This document shows positions 1-8,335 of a stretch of 64,000 nucleotides of DNA, piece after piece (the stretch's first letter is position 1; each line of letters starts with the position of its first letter). The stretch spans positions 1-64,000 of the forward strand of contig NZ_QTJU01000008.1 in NCBI RefSeq assembly GCF_003412455.1, read 5' to 3'. The translations under genes and the position numbers were made by a program. This DNA comes from Deminuibacter soli. GTDB taxonomy: Bacteria > Bacteroidota > Bacteroidia > Chitinophagales > Chitinophagaceae. The notes beneath the pieces are model-generated. The model saw only the letters and a list, made by a program, of their open reading frames with translations, ran no database searches and was not told the origin of the DNA.

Positions 1-96
1 GCCCTTCTACTAACACAATCCTGTGATCTTATAATTTTACCTCACTTAATCAAAGTCTCCGCTATATAGCGTGGTATACCGGCCAATATTGAAAAA

Positions 97-134
97 GCCG
101 CCCCAAATACTTTTGAGACGGCCTCTTATTTTTT
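97..134 (+). terminator. Probable terminator of a gene left of the window
   Basis: Imperfect hairpin with arms at 97-107 and 112-122 (two mismatched pairs), an A-run before it and a T-rich run after it. It could work on either strand. It lies before the first gene, so it probably ends a transcript that starts outside the window. Bases 1-96 hold nothing I recognise. Confidence 0.5.
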
Positions 135-193
135 AAGCCGAATATCTCCTTCGAAATATATGATTTTTTTATTTTTAAGTCAAATAGCCCTTT

Positions 194-1849
194 TTGAAAA
201 CATGCCATCTAATTCTGCTGCTGGTGCTTACCTGCATCTGTGCATGCAGCAAACAACCTAAAACCGCTGCTTTTACCACAACCCTGGATTATGATAAAGG
301 CGAATCTTTTTTGTACAGGCAAAACGATTCTGCTTTTTACTACTTCAATAAAGTCGCGGCCAGCCAGAAAGATAGTTTACTGGTTGCCCTGGCTTATAAT
401 AACATGGCCGTGATTCAATCTGACGCAGGCGACTATTTCGGCGCACAGGAAAGCCTGCTGTTATCGCTTCAATATCTCAATGAGCAAAAGAAACTGGACT
501 ACAACTGCCTCTCTTCCGACTATAACGAACTTGGCACCAGCAGTCTTAACCTGAAAAACTATGACGCTGCGCTCGACTACTACAACCATGCTTTACAGTT
601 TGCAACTGACGCAGATGCTAAAACCATTGCCTTAAACGACAAGGCTGTTGCTTACTGCAAAAAGCAGCAGTACGGTGCAGCGATCGCCATTTACGATTCC
701 ATTATTAACAGCAGCCGGAATAATAAGAAAGAGTATGCGCGGGTATTGTCTAACCTGGCCAACGTAAAATGGCTGCAAAATTCCGGTTACGAGGCAGCAC
801 CTGAACTACACGCGGCACTGCAAATCCGCCAGGATGAGCAGGATGACTGGGGGCTGAATGCCAGTTATGCGCACCTGGCTGATTACTACCGTCAATCCCG
901 GCCAGATTCTGCCCTGCTCTATGCCCGTAAAAGGTATGCTGTTGCGCAGCAGTTGAATAGTCCGGATGATGAATTGGAAGCACTGGAAAAAATCATTCCG
1001 CTGAGTGCGCCGGGAGAAGTGCAGCAGTATTTTACACGCTACCATTATTTAAGCGACAGCCTGCAAACCAGGCGCAATGCTGCGAAGAACCAGTATGCCC
1101 TGATTCGTTATGACGCGGAAAAAAATAAAGCTGACAACCTGCGTTTGCAGAAAGACAATACAGAAAAAAGGATCCAGATTATACTGCAGCGGGTGTTTAT
1201 TGGGGGCATCGTTGTTCTTCTGGTCATTGTGTTATTTATGATCATTGCCTGGGACCGCAAGCGAAAGCAGCAGTCGGAGAATGCCATGCGCGAGCTTCGG
1301 CTTAAGACTTCCAGGAAAGTGCACGATGTGGTGGCGAATGGGTTATACCAGGTGATGACACAGGTGGAACACAACAAGCTGCAGAAAGAGCAGCTGCTGG
1401 ATGAAATAGAAAAGCTGTACGAACAATCGCGTGATATTTCTTATGAGCAACCGGAACCTGAGCCGGTTGATTACCCTACAGCACTGGCGCAATCACTTCA
1501 ATCATTCGGGAATGAGCATACCAAGGTATTGGTTGTAGGCAACGAGGCCGCCTTATGGGCGACTGTAAACGACCAGGCAAAAAAAGAACTGAAACACGTA
1601 TTGCAGGAACTGATGGTGAACATGCGCAAACACAGCGAGGCACAAACCGTGGTCGTAAAATTTGAACGGAAGGGTAACCGGGTAAAAATTCAATATACAG
1701 ATGATGGCGTGGGAGTGCCTGCTGCATTTAGTTATGGCAATGGATTAACCAATACGGAAAACCGTATTAACAGCATTAACGGCCAGATTAATTTTACCGG
1801 CAATACCCCCAGGGGATTGAAAATTGAGATTCATCTTCCAATTGCTTAA
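194..1849 (+). CDS. TPR-containing sensor histidine kinase (HisKA_3/NarL type)
   Basis: Two-component sensor of 551 aa. The N-terminus is a lipoprotein-like signal (CICAC, lipid Cys near residue 18). TPR-like helices fill roughly residues 50-290, a transmembrane helix spans about 334-354, and a dimerisation helix carries the H-box HDVVANGLYQ with His377 as the expected phospho-acceptor. The C-terminal HATPase has ELMVNMRKHS, DDGVG and GNGLTN motifs. The start is TTG, chosen because it alone includes the signal peptide; the next in-frame Met lies inside the TPR region. A response regulator follows after 8 nt and is the obvious partner. A lipid-anchor signal plus a later membrane helix places the TPR sensor in the periplasm (inference). 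The stimulus is unknown. Confidence 0.85.
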   Translation: MKTCHLILLLVLTCICACSKQPKTAAFTTTLDYDKGESFLYRQNDSAFYYFNKVAASQKDSLLVALAYNNMAVIQSDAGDYFGAQESLLLSLQYLNEQKKLDYNCLSSDYNELGTSSLNLKNYDAALDYYNHALQFATDADAKTIALNDKAVAYCKKQQYGAAIAIYDSIINSSRNNKKEYARVLSNLANVKWLQNSGYEAAPELHAALQIRQDEQDDWGLNASYAHLADYYRQSRPDSALLYARKRYAVAQQLNSPDDELEALEKIIPLSAPGEVQQYFTRYHYLSDSLQTRRNAAKNQYALIRYDAEKNKADNLRLQKDNTEKRIQIILQRVFIGGIVVLLVIVLFMIIAWDRKRKQQSENAMRELRLKTSRKVHDVVANGLYQVMTQVEHNKLQKEQLLDEIEKLYEQSRDISYEQPEPEPVDYPTALAQSLQSFGNEHTKVLVVGNEAALWATVNDQAKKELKHVLQELMVNMRKHSEAQTVVVKFERKGNRVKIQYTDDGVGVPAAFSYGNGLTNTENRINSINGQINFTGNTPRGLKIEIHLPIA

Positions 1850-1857
1850 ACCTCCGC

Positions 1858-2523
1858 ATGATAACAAAAGTATTAATAGCAGAAGACCACGAAAGTGCAA
1901 ATATCTCTGTACAGGCAACACTTGACGAATTGCAGATTCCCCATACGGATTATGTTTATTATTGTGATGATGCACTTGACCGGATAAAGAACAGCAAGCT
2001 GCGTAACGACCCGTATGATTTGCTTATCACAGACCTTTCATTTGAAGAAGACACAAAGGCACAGCAACTTGCAGACGGAGCAGCACTTATTGAGGCTGCA
2101 AGAAAGATACAACCAGAACTGAAAGTACTGGTATTTTCTGCAACACGTGAGGCTGCAGTTATCGAGAAGTTATTTAACAAGCTGGATATTGACGGTTATG
2201 TGCGTAAAGCAAGGAACGACGCAAAAGAATTGAAACAGGCGATCGCCAAAATTGCCGTTAACCAGCGCTATTTCCCAAGACACCTGATGGAGCTGATTAA
2301 ACAGAAGAATACCTATAACTTCAATGATTTTGATATAGCCGTATTATCGCTGCTGGCCAGGGGAACACGGCAGAAAGATATTCCTGAACACCTGCAAAAG
2401 AAGCAGATTAAACCATCCGGATTAAGCAGTGTGGAAAAGCGGCTTAATCAAATGAAGGAAGCATTTGGGTTTTCAACCAACGAGCAGCTGGTGGCTTTTT
2501 GCATAGAAACGGGCGTTATTTAA
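1858..2523 (+). CDS. Response regulator with LuxR-like C-terminal domain
   Basis: Protein of 221 aa. The receiver domain (about 1-125) shows acidic residues at E9/D10, the phospho-acceptor Asp59 in LLITDLSF, and a conserved Lys in VRKARND. The C-terminal third resembles a NarL/LuxR helix-turn-helix (ARGTRQKDIPEHL followed by SVEKRLNQMKEAFG), with a longer insertion between the helices than usual. It is transcribed with the kinase just upstream (8 nt gap). Its targets cannot be read from sequence; the gene run starting at 2608 is the nearest candidate because of position and a repeat at its promoter. Confidence 0.85.
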   Translation: MITKVLIAEDHESANISVQATLDELQIPHTDYVYYCDDALDRIKNSKLRNDPYDLLITDLSFEEDTKAQQLADGAALIEAARKIQPELKVLVFSATREAAVIEKLFNKLDIDGYVRKARNDAKELKQAIAKIAVNQRYFPRHLMELIKQKNTYNFNDFDIAVLSLLARGTRQKDIPEHLQKKQIKPSGLSSVEKRLNQMKEAFGFSTNEQLVAFCIETGVI

Positions 2524-2579
2524 GATTGAAAAGTTTAAGGTCGTTTACGGTTTCCCATAAAAAACAGTGTTTAACAGCA

Positions 2580-2639
2580 GCTACTTTTGAAACATAAACA
2601 CTGCAACATGAAAAAAGGATACTACGTTTCAAAAGTAGC
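2580..2639. repeat. 14-bp perfect inverted repeat over promoter and gene start
   Basis: GCTACTTTTGAAAC at 2580-2593 is the exact reverse complement of 2626-2639, with 32 bp between. The left arm contains the -7 element, and the right arm lies in codons 7-11 of the first gene. If transcription starts after the -7 box, the left arm is not in the mRNA, so a paired DNA-binding site is more likely than an RNA hairpin (inference). Confidence 0.6.
2582..2589 (+). promoter_or_regulatory. -7 promoter element TACTTTTG before the DUF4407 gene run
   Basis: TACTTTTG matches the Bacteroidota -7 consensus TAnnTTTG and lies 18 nt before the ATG at 2608. No clear TTG is seen at the expected -33 distance. The element lies inside the left arm of a 14-bp inverted repeat (2580-2593). 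Confidence 0.5.
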
Positions 2640-2817
2640 ACAAGACAATGGTGATCATGAGGTGCATGCTGAAGATTGCGCCTGGCTGCCCAAGCCTACA
2701 CACAGAACATACCTCGGGCAATTTGATAACTGTGCCGATGCCGTACGTGAAGCTAAGAAATACCATAACCAGGCAAACGGTTGTATATACTGTTCCAAAC
2801 CTTGCCACACGCAATAA
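2608..2817 (+). CDS. Small Cys/His-rich protein, unknown function
   Basis: Protein of 69 aa starting MKKGYYVSKV, with no signal peptide. It carries VHAEDCAWLP near the N-terminus, a central NCADAVREAKKYH helix and a C-terminal GCIYCSKPCHT, so HxxxC and CxxC-x3-C patterns that could bind a metal. I know similar short proteins in Bacteroidota only as hypothetical. An upstream TTG at 2587 was rejected as start because it overlaps the -7 element. First gene of the run leading to the DUF4407 and J-domain genes. Function not assigned. Confidence 0.65.
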   Translation: MKKGYYVSKVAQDNGDHEVHAEDCAWLPKPTHRTYLGQFDNCADAVREAKKYHNQANGCIYCSKPCHTQ

Positions 2818-2862
2818 CATATGCCTTGTGGTGTATTGTGAAAACGTTATCCGTACCGGCAA

Positions 2863-3084
2863 ATGAAAACGCTTTTATTTGTTTTACTGTTGCTCAGCAA
2901 CATTAAATGTGGCAACACCACTACAACGGTGTATGTATGTGATAGTACCGGTGCCATCAGGTATCACTACAAAGCAAATTGCCGCGGTTTAAGCAATTGC
3001 CAGCACCGCATTGTACAAACCACACTGGAAAGCGCCCAGAAAAGCAATAAAACGCTCTGTAAATGGGAGCAATCTGCACGCTAA
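2863..3084 (+). CDS. Small exported Cys-containing protein, unknown function
   Basis: Protein of 73 aa with a short hydrophobic signal (MKTLLFVLLLLSNIKC) whose Cys17 could be a lipobox Cys. The mature part holds VYVCDSTGAIRYHYKANC, GLSNCQH and a closing TLCKWE. The YH-x4-C then late C-x-W pattern resembles that of its upstream neighbour, which suggests a related zinc-binding-like fold, one cytosolic and one exported (inference from spacing only). Short proteins of this style occur in other Bacteroidota as hypothetical proteins. Gap to the previous gene is 45 nt. Confidence 0.65.
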   Translation: MKTLLFVLLLLSNIKCGNTTTTVYVCDSTGAIRYHYKANCRGLSNCQHRIVQTTLESAQKSNKTLCKWEQSAR

Positions 3085-3094
3085 TCATCAACTC

Positions 3095-3589
3095 ATGAAA
3101 TACTGGTGTTACCGGGTAGTAAAAAAGCTACGGTGGCTATCCGATTTCCGTAAACCCCGTTTTGCCAGCCTGGACTGCATAGACCTGGTGGTGGAAAACA
3201 GGCAATTATTGCTGCTAAGCTGGGATACTGTTCATGCAGGCAAAATACGCGTTAGTCCGGGCAACATTGTATACCGCAAACGAAACGGCGCCGCCGTATG
3301 CAGCCTGCCTGCAGGCACAGCCTGTGTTACAATCAAACTGAGTAATGTTTGGCGATCTGTCAAAACAGTATTACCGCTTAAACACGTACATATAGATGCG
3401 CAAACGCTACACTATTTCGATGCAGTTTTTCTTAACGCACTAACCTGTTCTATTGCAACTGTGCAACCTGGTTTTACCATGCCAGCTATTCAGCTAAAAA
3501 AGCTGCAACTGCAGCTACCGCTGACTATCAACGCTGCAGTATATAGTATATCCATTAATCAACCTCAACTGACCTACTATGTCCCGTGA
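3095..3589 (+). CDS. Hypothetical protein, 164 aa
   Basis: Reads MKYWCYRVVKKLRWLSDFRK from the ATG at 3095, 10 nt after the previous gene; a longer reading from 3011 would overlap that gene. No signal peptide or strong membrane helix. The sequence alternates hydrophobic and polar residues (VVENRQLLLLSWD, LKKLQLQLPLTINAA), suggesting a beta-rich fold. The 3' end overlaps the next gene by 11 nt, so the two are probably translationally coupled. I do not recognise the family. A role with the DUF4407 protein is inferred only from the overlap. Confidence 0.6.
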   Translation: MKYWCYRVVKKLRWLSDFRKPRFASLDCIDLVVENRQLLLLSWDTVHAGKIRVSPGNIVYRKRNGAAVCSLPAGTACVTIKLSNVWRSVKTVLPLKHVHIDAQTLHYFDAVFLNALTCSIATVQPGFTMPAIQLKKLQLQLPLTINAAVYSISINQPQLTYYVP

Positions 3590-4841
3590 TTTTTACCGGA
3601 GCTCACCACCTTCATTTCTTATGCGCTTATTCTGGAAAGCTGCAGGTGCAGACCGTTACATACTTGAGCGCAGCACTTATGGCGACCAGGTGAAATACCT
3701 GTGCCTGGGCGGCATTATTGTAGCAACAGGGCTTATGGCCGGCCTTGCAGGCGGGTATGCCTTCTATACCATTTTTGAGCCGCGGGGCAATGCCATCAAC
3801 TCCTTTAAAACGGCGGCAGATATTAGCGGTAATTACAACAGCATTGATATACCCACGATGCTGAAAGCGCTGGTATTTGGCATTATATGGGGACTAATGA
3901 TATTTAACCTCGACCGGTTTATTGTTTCGAGCACAGGTAAAGGAGATGGCACTGAAGAAATAACGCGGAAAGAATTGAAGGGAGCCCTGCCAAGGTTATT
4001 CATGGGCGCTATCATTGCTATGACAATATCAAAGCCGGTTGAGATAAGAATGTTTAAAACCGAAATAGATATCAAGCTGCATGAGAAACAGATTGAACAA
4101 CAGCAGGCATATAAGGCAAAAACCGATTCAATTTTCAATAGCGAGATTGCAAAGAAGGAAAGCGGGATTGAAAAGATAGAAGCAGAATTAACAGATAAAC
4201 GACAACGTTACAAAAAACTGGAGGATGACTATATTAAACAATGCGAAAATCGCTACCCCGGCCCCATAGCAGCTGCCATCAAACAACAGATGGATGCACT
4301 TGCCCAGGAAATTAAAGCACTCGAAAACAGTCCTGAATATGTAAAAGTAAAAGGCGAAAAAGAAGAAATTGAAAAAAGAAGGGAAGCTGCATTAAACCAG
4401 AGCCAGAAGTATGCTGCGGGCCTTGACGGGTTGCTGGAACGCATTAAAATATGCCATGAAATTTCCGGGCCTGTCATTTCCTTATTCATTACCCTGCTGT
4501 TTATGGCCATCGAGCTCACACCGATCTTTTTTAAGCTGATGCTGATCAAGAGCCCGTATGACTATATGGAAGAGAATATCAAAGAGCTGATTAAAGCAGA
4601 AAACGGGATTGAGATACAGTATAATTATTACCAGGACAGGGAAGGGCATGAAAGAGATAAAATAGTGCAACACCAGGTACTGCGGTTGCTGAAGGAAAAA
4701 ATAGCCCTGCTGGAGGCGCAAAGCCAGTTAAGCGAAGCAGCATTAAACCGGTGGACAGACAAAAAGAAAGAGCAGATTCATGACAACCCGGAACTTTTTG
4801 TAAACGAAACACAGCCACAGGATAAAGGCTTAGCGGTATGA
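3579..4841 (+). CDS. DUF4407 domain membrane coiled-coil protein
   Basis: Protein of 420 aa with DUF4407 layout: an N-terminal pair of membrane helices (around GGIIVATGLMAGLAGG and LVFGIIWGLMIFNLDRF), a third (LFMGAIIAMTISKPVE), a long charged coiled coil (about 165-290, rich in KKESGIEKIEAELTDKR-like heptads), a further helix (VISLFITLLFMAIELTPIFF) and a charged C-terminal tail. The family has no established function that I know. It overlaps the previous gene by 11 nt and the next by 4 nt (ATGA), which points to co-translation with both. The following split gene has the same layout and looks like a divergent paralogue. Confidence 0.8.
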   Translation: MSRDFYRSSPPSFLMRLFWKAAGADRYILERSTYGDQVKYLCLGGIIVATGLMAGLAGGYAFYTIFEPRGNAINSFKTAADISGNYNSIDIPTMLKALVFGIIWGLMIFNLDRFIVSSTGKGDGTEEITRKELKGALPRLFMGAIIAMTISKPVEIRMFKTEIDIKLHEKQIEQQQAYKAKTDSIFNSEIAKKESGIEKIEAELTDKRQRYKKLEDDYIKQCENRYPGPIAAAIKQQMDALAQEIKALENSPEYVKVKGEKEEIEKRREAALNQSQKYAAGLDGLLERIKICHEISGPVISLFITLLFMAIELTPIFFKLMLIKSPYDYMEENIKELIKAENGIEIQYNYYQDREGHERDKIVQHQVLRLLKEKIALLEAQSQLSEAALNRWTDKKKEQIHDNPELFVNETQPQDKGLAV

Positions 4842-5802
4842 GCCAGCACAACAGATCCTGGATGTTTTCACCCGAAAGCTTTGTAAGGCTATTGGGTGCT
4901 GAGTACTCGCTGATGCGCAGTGCAGGAGTTCTGCAACGGTTTTATATTTCTTCGTTGCTGATTGTAGCCATTATGCTGCTTACCTGGCTAAGCGTACGAT
5001 ATGCCATAGACCTGCTGTTTCATGCTATTATTATAGAAATAGCACTTGCCATATTCTTTTGCCTGCTGTGGTTTGCATTTATATTTTCCTGTTAAACACA
5101 TTTGCAAAAGAAAACAGCAGCAAGGGGATATTTACTTTTTCCAATGTCATCCGCATGGGGTTTATTGCATTCATGGGCTTTTTGCTTGCACAGCCGCTGG
5201 TTATTTCGCTGTATGCATCTAAACTATTACCAGCTGTTGAGCAATACAAGCAACAACTGCTGCTGTCGCACACAGCTAAAATTGATGCGATGGAGCAAGG
5301 GGAGATCGATAAGCTCATCGCCAGGAAAGCGTACTGTATGCAGCAGAAAAACACCTACGGCACAACTGTGTATAATATTGAGCTTGCTGCCATAGACAGC
5401 GGCATACAACGCATACAGCAAAGAATGGAAGCTTTCAGCAATGCAGCACAACAAACCATCGGCCGTAACAGCTTCTTCCTGTTTCGCGTACAAAAAGTTC
5501 ACCACAGGAACCCGGGTGCATGGTTGCTGACTTTGGCGATTGTACTATTGTTTTTACTGCCCGGTTACCTGGTGTATACCTTATCGAGTAAGCACGAATA
5601 TTACCAGCTGAAAAAACAACATGAAAAGGCGTTGATACTTGATGCCTATAAATTTTTCACCGACCGGTATTGCACATTGTTTGATGAGCCGGTAAGTATT
5701 TTTACCCGGTATGAGGATCCTCCCTTTAATACCAGGCGTAAACAACCGCCGGCTGCTGCACACACTGCTGATTTTCTTCAAAAATACCTTGAACAGCCTT
5801 AG
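4838..5802 (+). pseudogene. DUF4407-like paralogue interrupted by a -1 frameshift
   Basis: Two overlapping open frames, 4838-5095 and about 5059-5802, together make one protein of about 320 aa with the same layout as the upstream DUF4407 protein: paired helices, a helix ending MGFLLAQPLV, a coiled segment, a late helix (WLLTLAIVLLFLLPGYLVY) and a charged tail. Across the break, LLWFAFIF plus LLNTFAKENSS lines up with IIWGLMIFNLDRFIVSS of the neighbour. The switch is at the T-run 5084-5087, where one extra T would restore the frame. Possible causes are a sequencing error, a real mutation or ribosomal frameshifting; no classical X-XXY-YYZ slippery heptamer is present. Confidence 0.6.
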
Positions 5803-5817
5803 TTTATATTAACTGCA

Positions 5818-7746
5818 ATGGACTATACAAAGGACTATTACAGCATACTGGGTGTCGATAGCAAATGCACGCCGGAAACCCTGCGTGCAGCTTACCGCCG
5901 TTTGGCCAACCAACATCACCCGGATAAAAATCCTGGAGATGCTGCCGGGGCAGAAGAGCGCTTCAAAGCAATCAATGAGGCATATGAAGTGCTGAGCAAT
6001 GAGATTAACCGGGCTGTGTATGATGAATACCGGGCAGCACATGAACAAGTCACACAACTGAAACCTGCAACAACACACAACCCTGAACCCGTTTTTGAAC
6101 CTGGCAAAACAACCAGGACCAAAACCTACACAGTAGTACACGAACAAAAAGTATATGTACAGGGCACCATTGATATCAAGTTCCAGGGCGAGCCGGAGTT
6201 AACTGATACCTATGCCCAACAATGGGAACAGCGGTTTACGATCATTCCTACAGAAGTATTGGCAACCATCTTCTCATCACATATTTATAACGATCCGCCA
6301 GCTGAATACCTGCAAGCTTATGCGGCCGCACACTCCATGGCTACACCTTTAAAACAGCCGGTTACCTGCAGGGTGATGAATGCAGGTGAACAGGAATATT
6401 ACCAGCTTTGGTTATACGACATTCGTGTACAAGACCCTGTGCTGAAAGATATGGTACGGCATGAAGCACAGAGTTTTGGCACCTTGCAGGGACAAATGTT
6501 TGGTTATGTATTGCACCAGTACGAGGAAAACATAACGGAAGAATATACGGAGTATTCCGGCCCTACCGGGCGTGTGGAGACGAAAACCGATTCAGATTAC
6601 ATTTATACCAGGCAGGAATTTTATGCACCGGACGGTAGTACTTATTGGGCAAACTGGAAAAAGTACAGGATATATAAGCCTAAACCCGGCACACCGAAAA
6701 CAGACCCCACCACCAAGACACCTGTTTACAAGGATGACGACCGAAACCAGTCTGCCTGGTGGTGGCTGGTAGCATTGCTCCTCATTGTAATCATAAGGCC
6801 AGGGATCCTGCTTATTCTTGCTCCTTTCCTATTTCCGTTGCTGGTCATTTTACTGGCGCGGATTGCTTCCCTGTTTGCCAAACTGCTGCCGTGGCTGGGG
6901 GCCATTATAACCTGCCTGCTGTTGTTTTCTGCAATGTTTTCGCTGTTGCATACATCACACCGTGCAATGCGTGTTGTTCCACGCAGAAGTCATGCGCACA
7001 TCAATTCAGCAAGAGATGTTGTGCAGGGGCAGAATCAGCAGGCAGATACCATCATTCGCCATAATCTTCAATGGGAAGACAGGGATAGTACTCACTATGC
7101 CATACAACTTTCCATACCATCGTCTGCCATACATCAATCGGCCATTGCGCATGAACAAATGGATGAACAACAGTATGCTGCGCTGGGTATTGGCGCGGTA
7201 TACCGCTCTATGCTGCAAACCGATGATATTTATATAACATCTATGGCAGGCAGGTTCGATTCGTTGGCTAAAGCCAGGTTTCTTGACCGGCAACATGAGG
7301 CATCAATGATTGTGTCTTGCATTCAATCCATACCCTATGCACTGGTAGTAAACAAATCCTGTTATGACAACTATACTGATAGCTACGTAAATCAATACCT
7401 CTCGCGCTGCAATGGTGATTGTTGCAAGGGATACTCAAAATTTGGTGTACAATCACCTGTAGAATTTATGGGTGATTTAAAAGGAGATTGCGATACAAGG
7501 GCCCTCCTGTTGTATGATATACTGGGCAAGCTGGGTTATAAAGTAGCACTGCTGACCAGCACTTATTATAAACATGCATTGATTGCCGTTGACCTTGATG
7601 AACCACCATCAAACACTGCCATAGCCATCCCTGTTAACGGAGCACACTATTATTTATGGGAAACTACTGCTACCGGGTTTGGCCCCGGACAAATTCCTGC
7701 CAACCTTGCTGATATTAACCGCTGGAACGTAACATTACTTCAATAA
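5818..7746 (+). CDS. J-domain, membrane and transglutaminase-like fusion protein
   Basis: Protein of 642 aa. Residues 4-70 form a J domain with HPD at 34-36, the element that stimulates Hsp70. A middle region (about 90-290) of unknown fold is followed by a Trp-rich hydrophobic segment (about 310-380) giving two or three membrane helices. The C-terminal region reads like a transglutaminase/cysteine-protease fold: GDCDTRALLLYDIL with Cys558, YKHALIAV with His586, and YLWETT with Glu615 as a plausible triad. This topology would put the J domain in the cytosol and the enzyme on the other side or near the membrane (inference). It is the last large gene of the DUF4407 run, 15 nt after the split gene. 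Substrate unknown. Confidence 0.75.
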   Translation: MDYTKDYYSILGVDSKCTPETLRAAYRRLANQHHPDKNPGDAAGAEERFKAINEAYEVLSNEINRAVYDEYRAAHEQVTQLKPATTHNPEPVFEPGKTTRTKTYTVVHEQKVYVQGTIDIKFQGEPELTDTYAQQWEQRFTIIPTEVLATIFSSHIYNDPPAEYLQAYAAAHSMATPLKQPVTCRVMNAGEQEYYQLWLYDIRVQDPVLKDMVRHEAQSFGTLQGQMFGYVLHQYEENITEEYTEYSGPTGRVETKTDSDYIYTRQEFYAPDGSTYWANWKKYRIYKPKPGTPKTDPTTKTPVYKDDDRNQSAWWWLVALLLIVIIRPGILLILAPFLFPLLVILLARIASLFAKLLPWLGAIITCLLLFSAMFSLLHTSHRAMRVVPRRSHAHINSARDVVQGQNQQADTIIRHNLQWEDRDSTHYAIQLSIPSSAIHQSAIAHEQMDEQQYAALGIGAVYRSMLQTDDIYITSMAGRFDSLAKARFLDRQHEASMIVSCIQSIPYALVVNKSCYDNYTDSYVNQYLSRCNGDCCKGYSKFGVQSPVEFMGDLKGDCDTRALLLYDILGKLGYKVALLTSTYYKHALIAVDLDEPPSNTAIAIPVNGAHYYLWETTATGFGPGQIPANLADINRWNVTLLQ

Positions 7747-7757
7747 CACATACAACA

Positions 7758-8249
7758 ATGAAAACATTTTTACCCACACATATTATATTTACTTTTCCAC
7801 TGCTTATTGTTCAAAGCTACCTGGTTATTTATGTAAGCCTGCTATTATTGCGGCGCATGAAACTATTGAAACGACCCTACAGCGGGATGAACGATGCGGA
7901 GACGCTGCCGGCAGCCTTTATCCTGCTGGGCGTATTGATCATCTCTTCTGCCAACGCGCCTGCGCTATTCCAGGCTGTAAAATCCTTCGGTGAAACATAT
8001 ACTTCTATAACGGAACCTTTTCTGCTGTTTTACGCCAGGTCGTTCCTGGTTACCCTGTTCACCAGCCTGCTGTTTATTGCCCTGAACTTTGTGAACCTGC
8101 GTTTTTTGTTCCGGGCTGACTACCCGGTACCAAACTTGCCGGTAAACCTTCTGATCTGTGCAATAGGCGTTGGCTTCGCCATAATTTGCTGGTATACATG
8201 CAGGGAGGTTTTAGATAATATGACGCCCCAATACATCAATTTCCGGTAA
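7758..8249 (+). CDS. Hypothetical inner-membrane protein, four helices
   Basis: Protein of 163 aa with about four hydrophobic segments (IIFTFPLLIVQSYLVIYVSLLLL, AAFILLGVLIISSANAP, FLVTLFTSLLFIALNFV, LLICAIGVGFAIICWY). It starts 11 nt after the J-domain gene and closes the same-strand run before a terminator-like hairpin. No family recognised. Its context suggests a membrane partner of the J-domain and DUF4407 proteins; that is inference from position alone. Confidence 0.65.
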   Translation: MKTFLPTHIIFTFPLLIVQSYLVIYVSLLLLRRMKLLKRPYSGMNDAETLPAAFILLGVLIISSANAPALFQAVKSFGETYTSITEPFLLFYARSFLVTLFTSLLFIALNFVNLRFLFRADYPVPNLPVNLLICAIGVGFAIICWYTCREVLDNMTPQYINFR

Positions 8250-8273
8250 AAAGAGTGGTGTATTTCTTAAAAC

Positions 8274-8303
8274 ACAAAAGCAATGCTTCTGCACTGCTTT
8301 TGT
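8274..8303. terminator. Bidirectional terminator-like hairpin between convergent genes
   Basis: Nine-bp perfect arms at 8274-8282 and 8295-8303, extended inside by TGC/GCA around a TTCT loop. T-rich sequence follows on both strands, but without a long pure T-run. It separates the plus-strand run ending at 8249 from the minus-strand phosphoesterase ending at 8336. Confidence 0.6.
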
Positions 8304-8335
8304 ATTTCACTGATGATTATTTAGCTACGTACCCG

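Noticed and set aside
2648-2866. Alternative frame over the first small Cys/His gene
   Set aside because: The frame at 2608 has patterned Cys/His residues and a fitting promoter; this one shows no such pattern and overlaps the next gene.
5059-5802. Independent gene starting at TTG 5059
   Set aside because: The sequence continues the DUF4407-like layout begun at 4838 and would start in the middle of a membrane helix.
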